DNA of 64,000 bases from Tetmemena sp. SeJ-2015 (taxonomy: Eukaryota > Ciliophora > Spirotrichea > Sporadotrichida > Oxytrichidae). This document shows, in pieces, positions 12,826-22,970 of this stretch (positions are counted from its first letter, which is position 1; each line of letters begins with the position of its first letter). The notes beneath the pieces are model-generated. The model was not told the DNA's origin and did not search any database. It worked only from the letters and a program-made list of their open reading frames with translations. The position numbers were made by a program, and so were the translations under genes. The stretch lies in NCBI GenBank assembly GCA_027382625.1, contig JAJKFJ010022743.1, positions 94,891-158,890 on the forward strand, written 5' to 3'.

Positions 12826-15208
12826 ATGGCATCAACTGAGTTTTACCCCCAGGCTCCCAGCCTGTTTTCAAATGCTTCAGGCCTTGGAGCAGCTATTGTT
12901 TCTAAGCAACCTCAAAATGGCAACATATCAATAACAACGATTACAATTTAAGCCAAACGCCCAACGATCCTATTCAAGCAAATAGTGTAAATAATAGTCA
13001 TTGATAGGTTAATCAGATTAATGATAGCAATTCTCAGTATCAAGTTAAGAAAGAGAATGGCATATATGGGAACTCAAACTTATAAGTCTAGTAAGTTAAT
13101 TTAAGCAGGTAATAGTCTTAGAATGGAACTCAGCCCTTTGCTTCAAACTATCAAAATTACACTCCAAACTAAAGCTAATAAGCTTTTCAGACTTCATAAA
13201 AATCTATAAGACCTCCCTTTGGAAATGGAGGAGGAATGAATATAGGAGGGAATCCCTTCTAAAATGGACCCTAAAATTTAGCATAGAAGTCTTTTCCTCC
13301 TCAAAATGGATTTGATTATGGCTATTCTAATGAATCAGCTATCCGTGGTAGAAATTTTCAAAACACACCTCTTAACAGAAATGACCAGGGAGGAGCTTAT
13401 AATCAAGGATTAGATTATGGAAACTTAGGAATGGGATTAGGAGGCGCATCTTAGATAAATGGCTTAAGTGCTGCTTGTGAGGAAGTTGGAGCATTCACAG
13501 CATAACTTAATCAAGCAATGCAATTCAATCATAGCCTCAGCAGCAATTAAACAATCCTGAGAATTTCAACATTATGGATCTCTAGACCTCTAACAATGGC
13601 TTCACTGCTAATACCTTTTCATTTAATCCTCAAGCAAATTAAAGTAAGCCTGGAGGATAAATTTAAACACCTTCAAGCAATTAAGCAAAAGGAAACTAGT
13701 CAAATGGAACTCATTTCAATCAAGGTTAAGGAACAAGTCTCAAGATCGAAAGCTAGAATTTAGTTCTGAAAAATCAAGGTTTGTAATCTGCAACGTCTAA
13801 TTAAGTGAATAAGCAAGAAGTAAATAAGTAGGTAGAGGAGAATGAAGACACTAAATAAGTTGAAATCACTCTTATCATAGAATAGTTAGGAACTCAAGAA
13901 AAATTCTAGTTCTGTTACTCTTAGTATTCTTGTGGACTGGATATGCTTATAGATGAGATTTGCTTTACGAAAAGTATGGAAAGAACTACAGATATGAGGC
14001 TCGTGCTAGAACCAGATTTTATAGTCTTAGATATAGAATGTATTGAAGAAGGAGATACTATAATTTTAAAAAATGTATAGTAAGTGTAGAGCCTAGAATC
14101 GATTGCCCAAAGTTAGAGCATGGGCATGTATTATCAAAGTGACTTAGGTATGAGCTATGTACAGTAAAGGCCCCGTGGAAGAAGACCTTATAGAAGAAAT
14201 CCAATGGCTCAAATGAGTAATATGGGAGGGTATTAGACTTAAATGAATCATAATATGGGTATGGGACTCCAAATGCAAGAATCTATGCTAATGGGTGCTG
14301 ATGGAATGACATTTGACCCTAACTTTAATTCAATAGAAGATGGGTCAATGATGCAGCCCGCTGTAGGGAAAATTAGAAGGAGAGGCCGAAGAGGTAGACC
14401 TCCTAAAAATGGGTATACTGATGATTCTGACTAGCCTCGAAACACCTATTACTTTTCTATTAAGCAAGCTACCTCTGGCCAAATACCTATCGACTACAAC
14501 TCGCTAATAGATACTCCAGATTTTGTTGAATTTGCTTTTCTAAGTAGCAGTAGAGATCAGTTAATTCATATGTTTAAGACTATAGCGGCAAAGAAAGGCT
14601 TTAAAGCAATCATACCTTTTACAGATCGTAACAATAGAATGAGCACATCAACTGCTTTCTGTTGCAGTCTAGCTGGAACTTCAGCTAGGAAAAGAGCAAC
14701 TAATTGTCCATTCAAGGTTACGTACACAAAAAATTTCTAGGATCAGCATTATCGAATGGAGAGTAATTACTTTTAGCAGCACAATCATGAATTGCCAATT
14801 GAAGATTACAGTGTAAATGGAAACGATGCTCACGGAGATGGAGGCGGAGAAGCCTTCAAAGAGTAAGACTAAATACTAGAAAAGCTAATGAAAGGAGGAA
14901 AGAAAAGAGGCACTAGTGATGGCAGCGGGATGGCTTTTGGTTTTGGAGTAAATGAGTTCTCAGATCGATCCTCGATAAATGGATCGAATATGTCTAGTGA
15001 TGACCTTAGTTAGAACAGTCGAAGAAGCGACAAAATATCAGATGAAGAGGGAGGATCAAGAAGGAAAAACAAAGAGAAGAAAAAGAACAAGAAAAAGAAG
15101 AAGAAAAGTGAAAAGAGAGAAAGAATGCATAACAATTTCGAGTCCGTTAGGAATCTTAGCAACGAGAATTCTCATTCGCAAGAGGTATTAATTTTTGATG
15201 AGGCATGA
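12826..15208 (+). CDS. Q/N-rich protein with AT-hook and FAR1/WRKY-like zinc finger
   Basis: The N-terminal half is strongly Q/N/G-rich (about 12900-13750). A second part has a conserved-looking block (KFQFCYSQYSCGLDMLIDEI, about 13895-13955), then an R-rich segment, an AT-hook (KIRRRGRRGRPPKNG, about 14370-14410) and a zinc-finger-like module with FCCSLAGTSARKRATNCPFK and a distal HNHELP (about 14660-14800). The C-CPFK...HNHEL spacing resembles the FAR1/WRKY-GCM1 class. The tail is lysine-rich and ends at TGA 15206-15208. A DNA-binding nuclear role is likely. A 21-nt intron (about 12988-13008), a 14-nt IES (12907-12924, pointer CAAC) and a 5-nt tandem-pointer insert near 13522 (CAAT-t-CAAT) explain the frame changes. 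Confidence 0.65.
12907..12924. other. 14-nt IES, pointer CAAC
   Basis: CAAC flanks a 10-nt spacer. Removing 14 nt joins AAIVSKQ to HINNNDYNLSQ and restores the frame used downstream. Confidence 0.6.
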
Positions 15209-15335
15209 ATTGTTAATATTCTTGATTAATATGGTAAATGAGGTCCTTATAAAAAGATAATTCAATTAAATCTATTTCAATTTAGCTCATTCAGTATCTT
15301 CTTTTATACACTACTATCACTTCAAATTCTTAAGA

Positions 15336-18300
15336 TCAAAGCTTACTCTTTTCTTAAATATATAAATGTTATATTAACAAAATTTTCTGATTTTAGTCTC
15401 TGCTATTGCTCCTGATTATCATATCAAATCTTTTTTAATTATTTTTCCTGTTAGATAAAGGATTTTCTAAACTATTCTATTGCAATCTGCTATTTGGAGA
15501 AAATTGGTGATTATCAGTCAGAGTTAGATTTGATCTCTATTAAGAAATGAAGTTGCTCACACCTCCTGAAGATAAAGTTGCATCTGATTTATCAGTCTGT
15601 CTCAAATTAGACATTGAAAACTCATTGGCTCTTTCTCTGCTTAAAGATTTTGGAGTTAAGCTCTCTGTGTTTTATATCCTTTGCAATCCTGCCTTAGAAA
15701 ATATGGAGCCTTTTTAGAAATTATCGGGATCAACACCTGTCTAAGATTTTTAGAGCTTCTTTCTCAACAAATTCTAAGAGTGAAGACCTTGAGAGATCTA
15801 TGAAGGCTAAGTGATTGCCATTTTAGTTCTAAGCAAACATTCACAAGGCTTTCTGTTAATTAAGCACTAGCAATTGCAGTCCTTGTTGTTCTCCACTTTG
15901 CAAGTTCTATTAAAAAATGAAGGACTATATGAATTTAATCTGCACTAAACAGAGGGAGGAGCATGAGTAGGAGCTTTATTCTAGTTTTCTTGTATTAAGA
16001 ATGAGTCTCCATCCAAAGTAGAGGCCAGTATTGATTTGTTGATATTGGTATCTAACTTTTGTTAACCTTCAGGTGTCATACCACTCATTGAAAATAAAGG
16101 CCTCATCTGATCAAATGGAGCCTGTATTCTTTCTCTCGACCCATCACTAAATTAACTTTCCTTTCTATTTTTCCTTTGAGCAGCCCTGTCTCTCTCTTTT
16201 TTATTGACAATGACTAAGTCTTTGCCAGTGGAGTTAAGCTTTTGTTTGATTGGGCGGGGGCTTCTCTGAATTTTAGAATATTTGGGGGATAAGGAGGGTT
16301 GTCTAAGTTTTTGTGTAGGCTCCTTCCTCTTGAGTTTGATTGGAATACTGCCCTTTGACTTGAGAGTGCTGATGTCATCATCGTCAGTGTCTTGTTCTCC
16401 TTCCTTTTTGTTTCCATAGAAATAGTCATGATCTTCTTCCTCCTCATCATCACTGCTTTCCTCATCATCAACATCTTTGCTCTTAATGAAGATGTTGCTT
16501 CTTGGCAGCAAAATCAGGTCGATGAAGTTTCTAAGTGGCCGTTCGCATAAGAGATAGAAGGGGATTGAAATTAAGTAAGACAAAATCACTGCAGAGATAG
16601 TCACTTAGAAAATATACCACATAGACAGAACTACATCTTGCTCTCTTGACGCGAAGAACCATACCAATAAACTCACAATTCTATACTGTAAACTCATATG
16701 GATATTTAATAGGTTTATTATCTACAGCAATAGATATGCTGATAGAGTAATCTCTTCTAACAGCTGCCAGATATGGGAGCTTATCATTGGCCTAATGCAA
16801 ACTGAGATGTTTATAAGGGTTGGAAGAAGTAGCAAGATCAAACCAAAGTAAAAGAAGTACTGGCTGAAAACATTGTATAGAGTTGAAATCCCCAAACCCC
16901 AGCAATAAGATAGAGGCTTTATCTGCTCGAATTTCATCGGAGAATATATAAATTAAAAAGGAGTCTGATCTACGCATGCTGTGTTAGAGTATTGAAGGAA
17001 CACGGGAAATGCTCCAAATATAAGGCCAACTGAATAGACTATTGCTTTGAACCATTTCTTTATAAAAATACAAAATATTTTGCTGTATCTTTGCCTTCAA
17101 TTTATCTATGATTGTCTTGTGGAATGGGTATGTTCCATCATTCAACTTGTCAACATACTTGTACTCGAATTTGATAACTGCTAGAGCAATTCCCAATAAG
17201 AAGCCTGGCAGTCTGTAGTAGATTCTGGAGATTATTATCTCGCTCATGTTGGTGTCTAAATTAGGATACGAATTCACATTATTCTGTATCCCCAACACTA
17301 TTACTGGTATAACTGACAAGGACACAGCTATTACCAAGAATGAACTCAAAAACACTTTTCTGAAGGTGTTGCGGTACAAGAACAAGAAAAGGGGAACCAA
17401 GATAATTTCAAGCCAAAATAACATTCATTCATTAAATTCCTTACTCATAACTGTCAAAATATATTTGCGAGTAGAACAAGTGGAATTCCACACTAGTCTG
17501 CAAGTTTCCAAGGGTAGAAGTTGTTAATGATGAGAAGGTTGCTCCACCAGGAGTTTTTACAACTCTGCTCAAAAAATTTATTTGTCAGTAAAGCGTAAAG
17601 TGGTCCCTCTCCCAAGAAAGGAAAGAAGGCTACCATCAGAGCTGTCATGTAGAGCCTATCTTTTTATTTAATGAGCATAGAGAAGAAAATATACAGGAAG
17701 CTTCTGATAAAGAAAATTATAAAGTTAAAGTTCTGTCTTCGCACATACACCTGCAGCAAACTGTCATACATATGGGAGAAACCAAAATAGAAGAACATTG
17801 CTCCAAACCCATAAGTTTAACCTTGCATTAAAAAGACTGCCACAGAATTTTTAATAGTTTCAGGTCTTTTTTTAATTTGTGGTTAGATAGGGAAAGTCCT
17901 GAAAGTTCTTTGGGAAAGAGTTGAAGGCAACAGCAATTACGAAGTTGAAGCTTACCCATACAAAACCTAGGACCTTTAAAAATCTTAGATAGCTGACTTT
18001 CTTAAAGCTATCAGTATCATAGAACAAAAGCATTACATTTCTTGTTGGGGAGAAGCAAAGGAAGAAGATAGCCCATATCTTTTTTCTGTTTAATAGAAGT
18101 CTGTCAATCTAAGTAAGCAACTCTATATATTCAATTCATTTTATATATTAAAATAGATTATGAGATAAGACATAGAAAATCTTTATAATTTTGCCAATAA
18201 AATAAGATATTGATTGCTGTTTGCCTTCTTTTTCAGAGAACTGAACTTGGAAGTTATGAGACTTTTACTTTAAGTCTCCGAACTTTGAATACTGCACTAT

Positions 18301-18899
18301 CATGCCTAAAGTAGCTAGAGCCACTGTGGCGATCATGCTCCCTACCATCACATAGAAACCAGGCAAGAAAATTTTATAAATTCTGTATAAAATATAATTT
18401 ACTATTTCAAACTTCTCTAAGGGATTTAAGATCGTCTTTGGGAATCCTATAATTACTTACAGAGCCGTTCGATGCTATTGCTAAAGGAGATAAGTAAGAT
18501 GCTTGATCCATAAACTGTACATATTCAGTGGAGCACTCTTTTATCATGCATTTTCCCACTGCAAAAGCTGCATTTAGGCTTTGCTCATCATTGCTAATGA
18601 GTTAGAGAGAGTAATATGATGACGAGTTTTGGAATTTATAATATACTAGAATTAATCAGAATTAATCAATAGAAATATTTTGATTGCTCACACCAAGAAT
18701 AATCTCCTAGCTCATTTAGGTAAAATCCGTTGGCCCCTGCGTTATCTTGGTATAAATCCCCATGAAGCACATTTTTTAAGAGGGCACTCTTACATCTCTT
18801 GCCATCTGATATGTTTTCCAGCTTTACAGAGGCTAGCACCCCAAGAATGCAAAACTATAATATTGGATTTTTCTCATTTTATTATTTTTCTTTTCTCAT
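15336..18899 (-). CDS. NRF-6-type acyltransferase-3 family membrane protein
   Basis: The N-terminal region carries a secretory leader and a block typical of the NRF (nose resistant to fluoxetine) domain: a Cys-containing segment with LYQDNAGANGFYLNELGDYS (about 18700-18780), then FAVGKCMIKECSTEYVQFMD. Many hydrophobic segments follow (about 16560-18400), as in the acyltransferase-3 domain; a recognisable late part reads SYLISIPFYLLCERPLRNFI (about 16500-16570). After the membrane part comes a long acidic/basic, then S/N/Q-rich cytosolic tail, open in the ciliate code to TGA at 15336. The tail has a Cys cluster (CKVENNKDCNCQC). The start ATG at 18899 is the one in frame with the leader. Several IESs are implied by frame changes. 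The substrate is unknown. Confidence 0.7.
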
Positions 18900-19360
18900 T
18901 AATTTAGATAGAAGTATTGAAGAGTATTTATAGCACTTAAATCTTCGATGATCCCTAATGAAGAGACAATTTGATTCAGAAAGAGAAGGCGTAAATCAAA
19001 GAGATAATTGTAAAAATGTCTACAATAACTGATAAGATAGAAAACCTTACTACTATTTATCCCTCTTAGTAAAACCTCCACTTCAGGAAAAGACATGCAT
19101 AAATGACTGTAGAAACTAATTTCTTCCAACCTCAAACTTCTCACAGCTAAAAATAGTCGCCACTTAAAAGACCAGCAAACACTAACATATTTATCAAATT
19201 TAATTTAAATCAAAGCTATAGAGTAGTAATCTAAAATTCATTGTTACTCTGAAACTGCGCTAAATATTTTTATAGAGTTGCATAAGGTGTGAGTAGATGG
19301 ATAGAATTTGAGAAGCGAACTTGCAGATGCAATTGAGTTAGGAAAATAGCCAGTTTTCGG
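18900..19360. other. Divergent intergenic spacer
   Basis: This AT-rich spacer lies between divergent genes and probably holds both promoters. A minus-strand open stretch (18899-19144) has no recognisable domain and overlaps the acyltransferase start, so I do not call it a gene. Confidence 0.4.
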
Positions 19361-19367
19361 GTATCCA

Positions 19368-20574
19368 ATGATGAATTTCGATCCGCGAGAAACTCACCAG
19401 CAGTTTTGGAAAGCTATCTCATCCACAATCACTCACAAGTATACAACTGCCTTCCAGATACCAGATATGGTCTAGCAATTTTTCAAAGAGAAGAAAGAGT
19501 AGGAAAAACTGTAAGCACAGTCAATTAGCATCCTCTTATCTTGCTAAGCTATATTTATAGATAAAAGGACTTTGCCAAAGGCAGACAACTATCACTACGC
19601 AAGATAAGCGCTAAGTACAAGCAAGAGGATTTTGAGGCATCTCGCCCTAAGAGCAAGCAAGCAGCAAAGTTTAGGAGGAGAATAAGCAAGATCATAAAAG
19701 AGCCATTCTTTAAAAATCTAAACGACAACACTAAAATTTAGGTAAGATTCAATCATCATAATAAAATATAATCAAGAGCTTCACATACTTAATTGCATAT
19801 CTATAAAATTTATTCTTAAAAATATTAATTTCTTTTTCAGGAGCCAAAGACTTTGCAAAGAAGGAGCACTCTCGCAGCATCAGATTTCAACAGGACTGAT
19901 ATCTTAAGACTTCAGAGTTTTAATGATAAGTTAAAGACTTAGAATACCCAACCACGATGTTATTTTTATGCCCTGGGACTCCAAGCTGTCTTCAATCTAG
20001 AATCAGAGAGGAAAATTCCCTTCTGCCCATTAAGGCTTCCTTACATCCAGACATCCAGCTCAAAAATCATATCAAACTCAAAAATGACATTTCGTAATAA
20101 ATAAATAAGAATTGATTACTTATGTTTGTAAGCTTAGAGCTAGTTTGCAAGAAAAAAGGAATCTACTCCGCTAACTGACGAAGTTTCAGACCAGAGTGAG
20201 GAAAGTGTGATAAACATAGAGCTATAAGGGACAGGACTCACAGAATTGAAGCCTAGGAAAAACTCAATACAATTCCACAAAAAGCAAGAGAGCCTCTAAC
20301 AGAGTCTATCAATAGAAAGCTAACAAACAGCTGACGATGTATCTAAGCTCAATTCTTCAGTCCTGGCAGTTCATTAAGAGTAGAAGTAGAAGATATTTGG
20401 CCTGCTTGATCAAGAGTTAATAATTTAATTTTATAGGTGGAGTTGCCATCAAGCGATGATAAAATAGAATTCGATAGAAAGAAGTTACAAAAATATTACT
20501 AATTTTTAAATATCAGCACAATCAAAGAAGAAATATAGATATTAAAACTATCCCCCATTCACCTATACAAATGA
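19368..20574 (+). CDS. Conserved-looking protein of unknown function
   Basis: The reading frame starts at a double ATG (19368) and begins MMNFDPRETHQQFWKAISST. Two ordinary introns (about 19510-19560, and 19742-19840 ending in TTTTTCAG) and one IES (20414-20444, pointer GAGTT) give a continuous protein to TGA at 20572. The protein is basic (EASRPKSKQAAKFRRRISK), with a middle segment CYFYALGLQAVFNLE and a polar C-terminal part. No domain is recognised. It lies 83 bp upstream of the next gene on the same strand. Confidence 0.6.
20414..20444. other. IES with pointer GAGTT
   Basis: GAGTT flanks the insert. Removal joins GLLDQE to LPSSDDKIEFDRKK in frame. A GT...AG reading of the same stretch gives the wrong frame, so it is not an intron. 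Confidence 0.8.
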
Positions 20575-20657
20575 AATAAACTATATATAAATAATTAGCG
20601 ACCAAACTTTATTCAAAACAATCTGTTTTTTTTGGAAGGTTTTTCTATTTTTACTAA

Positions 20658-21332
20658 ATGAATGAGACTAGCGAGTCAGGAATTGGGAAGTCTTCTGCAA
20701 TAAATTTTTCAAACATGAGCGGGACTGCTTTTTCGAGACAGCGATCTCAATCTCAACAAGAAAATGAAAATTTGCCAGATATAGCAAGAAAGTTCTCTCT
20801 GCCTTAAGCTGACAGCATACTCAAAATAAATGAAGAAAGCGCCCCTAAACTGGACTTAAAAATAGATAATCGTACAGTTACTACTAAAGATTAAACTTTA
20901 AAGACTCAACAAGGATTAATCAATAAAACTGCAATATTAAATATAAAAAGGCCTGCAACTTCTCAAGTGAAAGACGATACCAACAATAAGAGATGGAGAG
21001 CATTTTCTCATATTTCATCTTCATTTCATAACTCAAATAATTAGAAATAACTTTCTAATTTTCATCAGCCATTTGACAAATCCAAATCATCCCAAACTTC
21101 TAAGATCATTAAATAAAGATTATCAAATAAAAATCAGAGTAATTCGCCTCAAAAAAAGATTACCAATTTGAAATTTAAATCTCAAAATGAATAGCTTGTA
21201 GCCCATTTATAGCTCAGGAGTTAGAGTACCGTTAGGCAGAGAAATTCAAAAATAAAGGTCATTGATACTAAACAGTTCGCCCAAAAAATACTAACCAAAT
21301 TTTTACAGTCTCATTAAGAATTTAGATTATGA
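20658..21332 (+). CDS. Polar 224-residue protein, unrecognised, uninterrupted
   Basis: One frame is open from ATG 20658 to TGA 21330 without intron or IES, with in-frame TAA/TAG read as Gln. The protein is S, N, K and Q-rich and probably disordered (MNETSESGIGKSSAINFS at the start; QLRSQSTVRQRNSKIKVID near the end). No domain is seen. It is one of the few uninterrupted genes in the window. Confidence 0.6.
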
Positions 21333-21444
21333 CTATTTATATATTTGGTATCAATTACTTATAACTTTTGGTTGGTCTTATGATATCAGAAATAAAATAA
21401 AATAGAAGTTTCTCTTCTCTAATAAATTATATAGATCTTGATAA

Positions 21445-22409
21445 ATGCAGTCACTGAGTGCAATACACCACAACTACATGATTGCTGTAGATGGCTCTGA
21501 GGCCTCTCATGATGCTTTCGAGGTAGTAACGCAGTCTCTCTTCACTAACGCAACTGATGTACTGACCGTGGCACACGTGTTCAACAGAACAAAGAACTAT
21601 CTCCCCTTCAACATGCACCCAGAGAATATTAGAGCAACTTATGAATCACTTATTATTGGGTATGGCAGCAAGGCAAAATTACTTTGGGAGGAGCTCGATT
21701 ACAAGCTAACTACCAAGGATCATATCTTGCAACTCGCATAAGTAGCTCATGCAGATGTGCTCGTTGTAGGAATGCACGGAAGAAAGGGTCCTAAAGCGTA
21801 ACTTAAGCCCTTATTCTCATTTTATATATAGTGACCCAACTGTTCTTATTCATACATTAAGCTAGTAAATATTTGGTTCTTGGATCAGCTGTTCAGCATC
21901 TATCGTTGAATACGTTCTGCCCTGTTCTCATGATTAAAGACAAGACTATCAGAGCTCAAAAACCAGGGGGAAAGTTGAGATGGGCTGTCTGTACTGACGG
22001 TTCAGAAAAGTCTATGAAGGCTCTTCACGTGCTTGCAAGACTCCTTGATAAGAGCAAAGATGAGGTTCTTGCCTTAACTGTCTTGAACAAGGGTCTTGAT
22101 GCAGAAGCCATTCAAGAGACTGTTCAGGATCACTTCAATCAAGAAGGGGTAAGCTCCAGTTTTTCTTTCTAACCTTCTTTAGATAATTGGAACTTTCGTC
22201 CAGATTAAAAAGGTGAACGAGCATGACCCAGTACACTCGACGATTGTGAATTTCTTGATGAATCAGGCAACTGCTGATACCTACATCGATTTCGTTGCAG
22301 TCGGTAATAATGGAGCTGATTTCTCTCTCATTCAGATAAGAAGTATCTGGGATCCGTCGCTAACGGCATTATCAGAAATAGCAATCTAAATGTCCTATTT
22401 ATTGCCTGA
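21445..22409 (+). CDS. Tandem universal stress protein (UspA) domains
   Basis: Two UspA domains lie in line. The first has YMIAVDGSEASHDAFEVV and ADVLVVGMHGRKGPKA followed by TVLGSAVQHLSLNTFCPVLM; the second has RWAVCTDGSEKSMKALHVL and DFVAVGNNGADF, ending LGSVANGIIRNSNLNVLFIA. The GXHGRKGP...GS motif is the usual ATP-binding signature. A 34-nt intron (21798-21831) and an IES with pointer GTTCTT (21842-21881) sit back to back inside the first signature; a further intron follows at about 22150-22181. Near 22328 a doubled TC must lose two bases to keep the frame. The stop is TGA 22407-22409. Confidence 0.88.
21842..21881. other. IES in USP gene, pointer GTTCTT
   Basis: GTTCTT occurs at both ends of an AT-rich insert. 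Removing one copy plus the spacer joins DPTVL to GSAVQHLS, the UspA nucleotide-binding loop. Confidence 0.88.
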
Positions 22410-22501
22410 CCTTGCTCAATATTTTGATTTCTAGGAGTAACTTATGAGATAAACAAGCTTAATTATAAGTGATTATCCTAATATGTATACACTTTATTTG
22501 A

Positions 22502-22516
22502 TGCTTAACTTGGATT
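22502..22516. repeat. 15-bp direct repeat, copy 1
   Basis: TGCTTAACTTGGATT is found here and again, in the same orientation, at 25369-25383. The two copies bracket the inverted PARN segment and the whole prolyl hydroxylase/GlcNAc-transferase gene. Confidence 0.85.
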
Positions 22517-22542
22517 ATGAAGAATATTTAGTTACTACTTAC

Positions 22543-22888
22543 TTGGAATACCATAGATTTGTCATCTATTTTTGACTTTGGGAAAATATAGAAGCAGAAA
22601 GGTCTGCATTTGTATTTCCTTGTGACCTCATCCCAAGTAAAGGTACAAATTCCATACTAAATTGCAGTGAAGGTTTTGACTGCATATTTGATCTTTTGAT
22701 ATCTGTCTTCCACTGAGTCAAACTAATTGTGTCTATCTAAGTCACCCACCTAGTGCCCTAATCAATTAATAAATATAAGTCTTAATTATACCTGTAAACT
22801 CTGTATCAATTGCTATAAAGTCTGCGTTCAAAATACTCTCCTTTATTAAGGGAAACTACAGTTCAAAGTTGTCGCTTAAGATTTCCAT
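22543..22888 (-). CDS. PARN: PARN, 5' segment (inverted relative to the rest of the gene)
   Basis: The minus strand from ATG 22888 gives the start of poly(A)-specific ribonuclease: LNADFIAIDTEFTG (the first DEDD catalytic Asp-Glu pair), an intron, then DRHNQFDSVEDRYQKIKYAV, FTAIQYGICTFTWDE and FCFYIFPKSK. The segment stops at CAA followed by a GT donor (22542). The remaining PARN sequence is not downstream on this strand. It lies on the plus strand at 25414-27292, where the protein continues with AVQFLLQHNFDFNKLF. Together the two segments make one ordinary PARN. This is an inverted MDS of a scrambled gene. Confidence 0.88.
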
Positions 22889-22970
22889 CAAATTATTTAA
22901 AACAATAGCGAAATCCTTCCAAATATTAGTTCAAGAGAATATGGTAAATTTATAAAAATTTAATAGAAAG

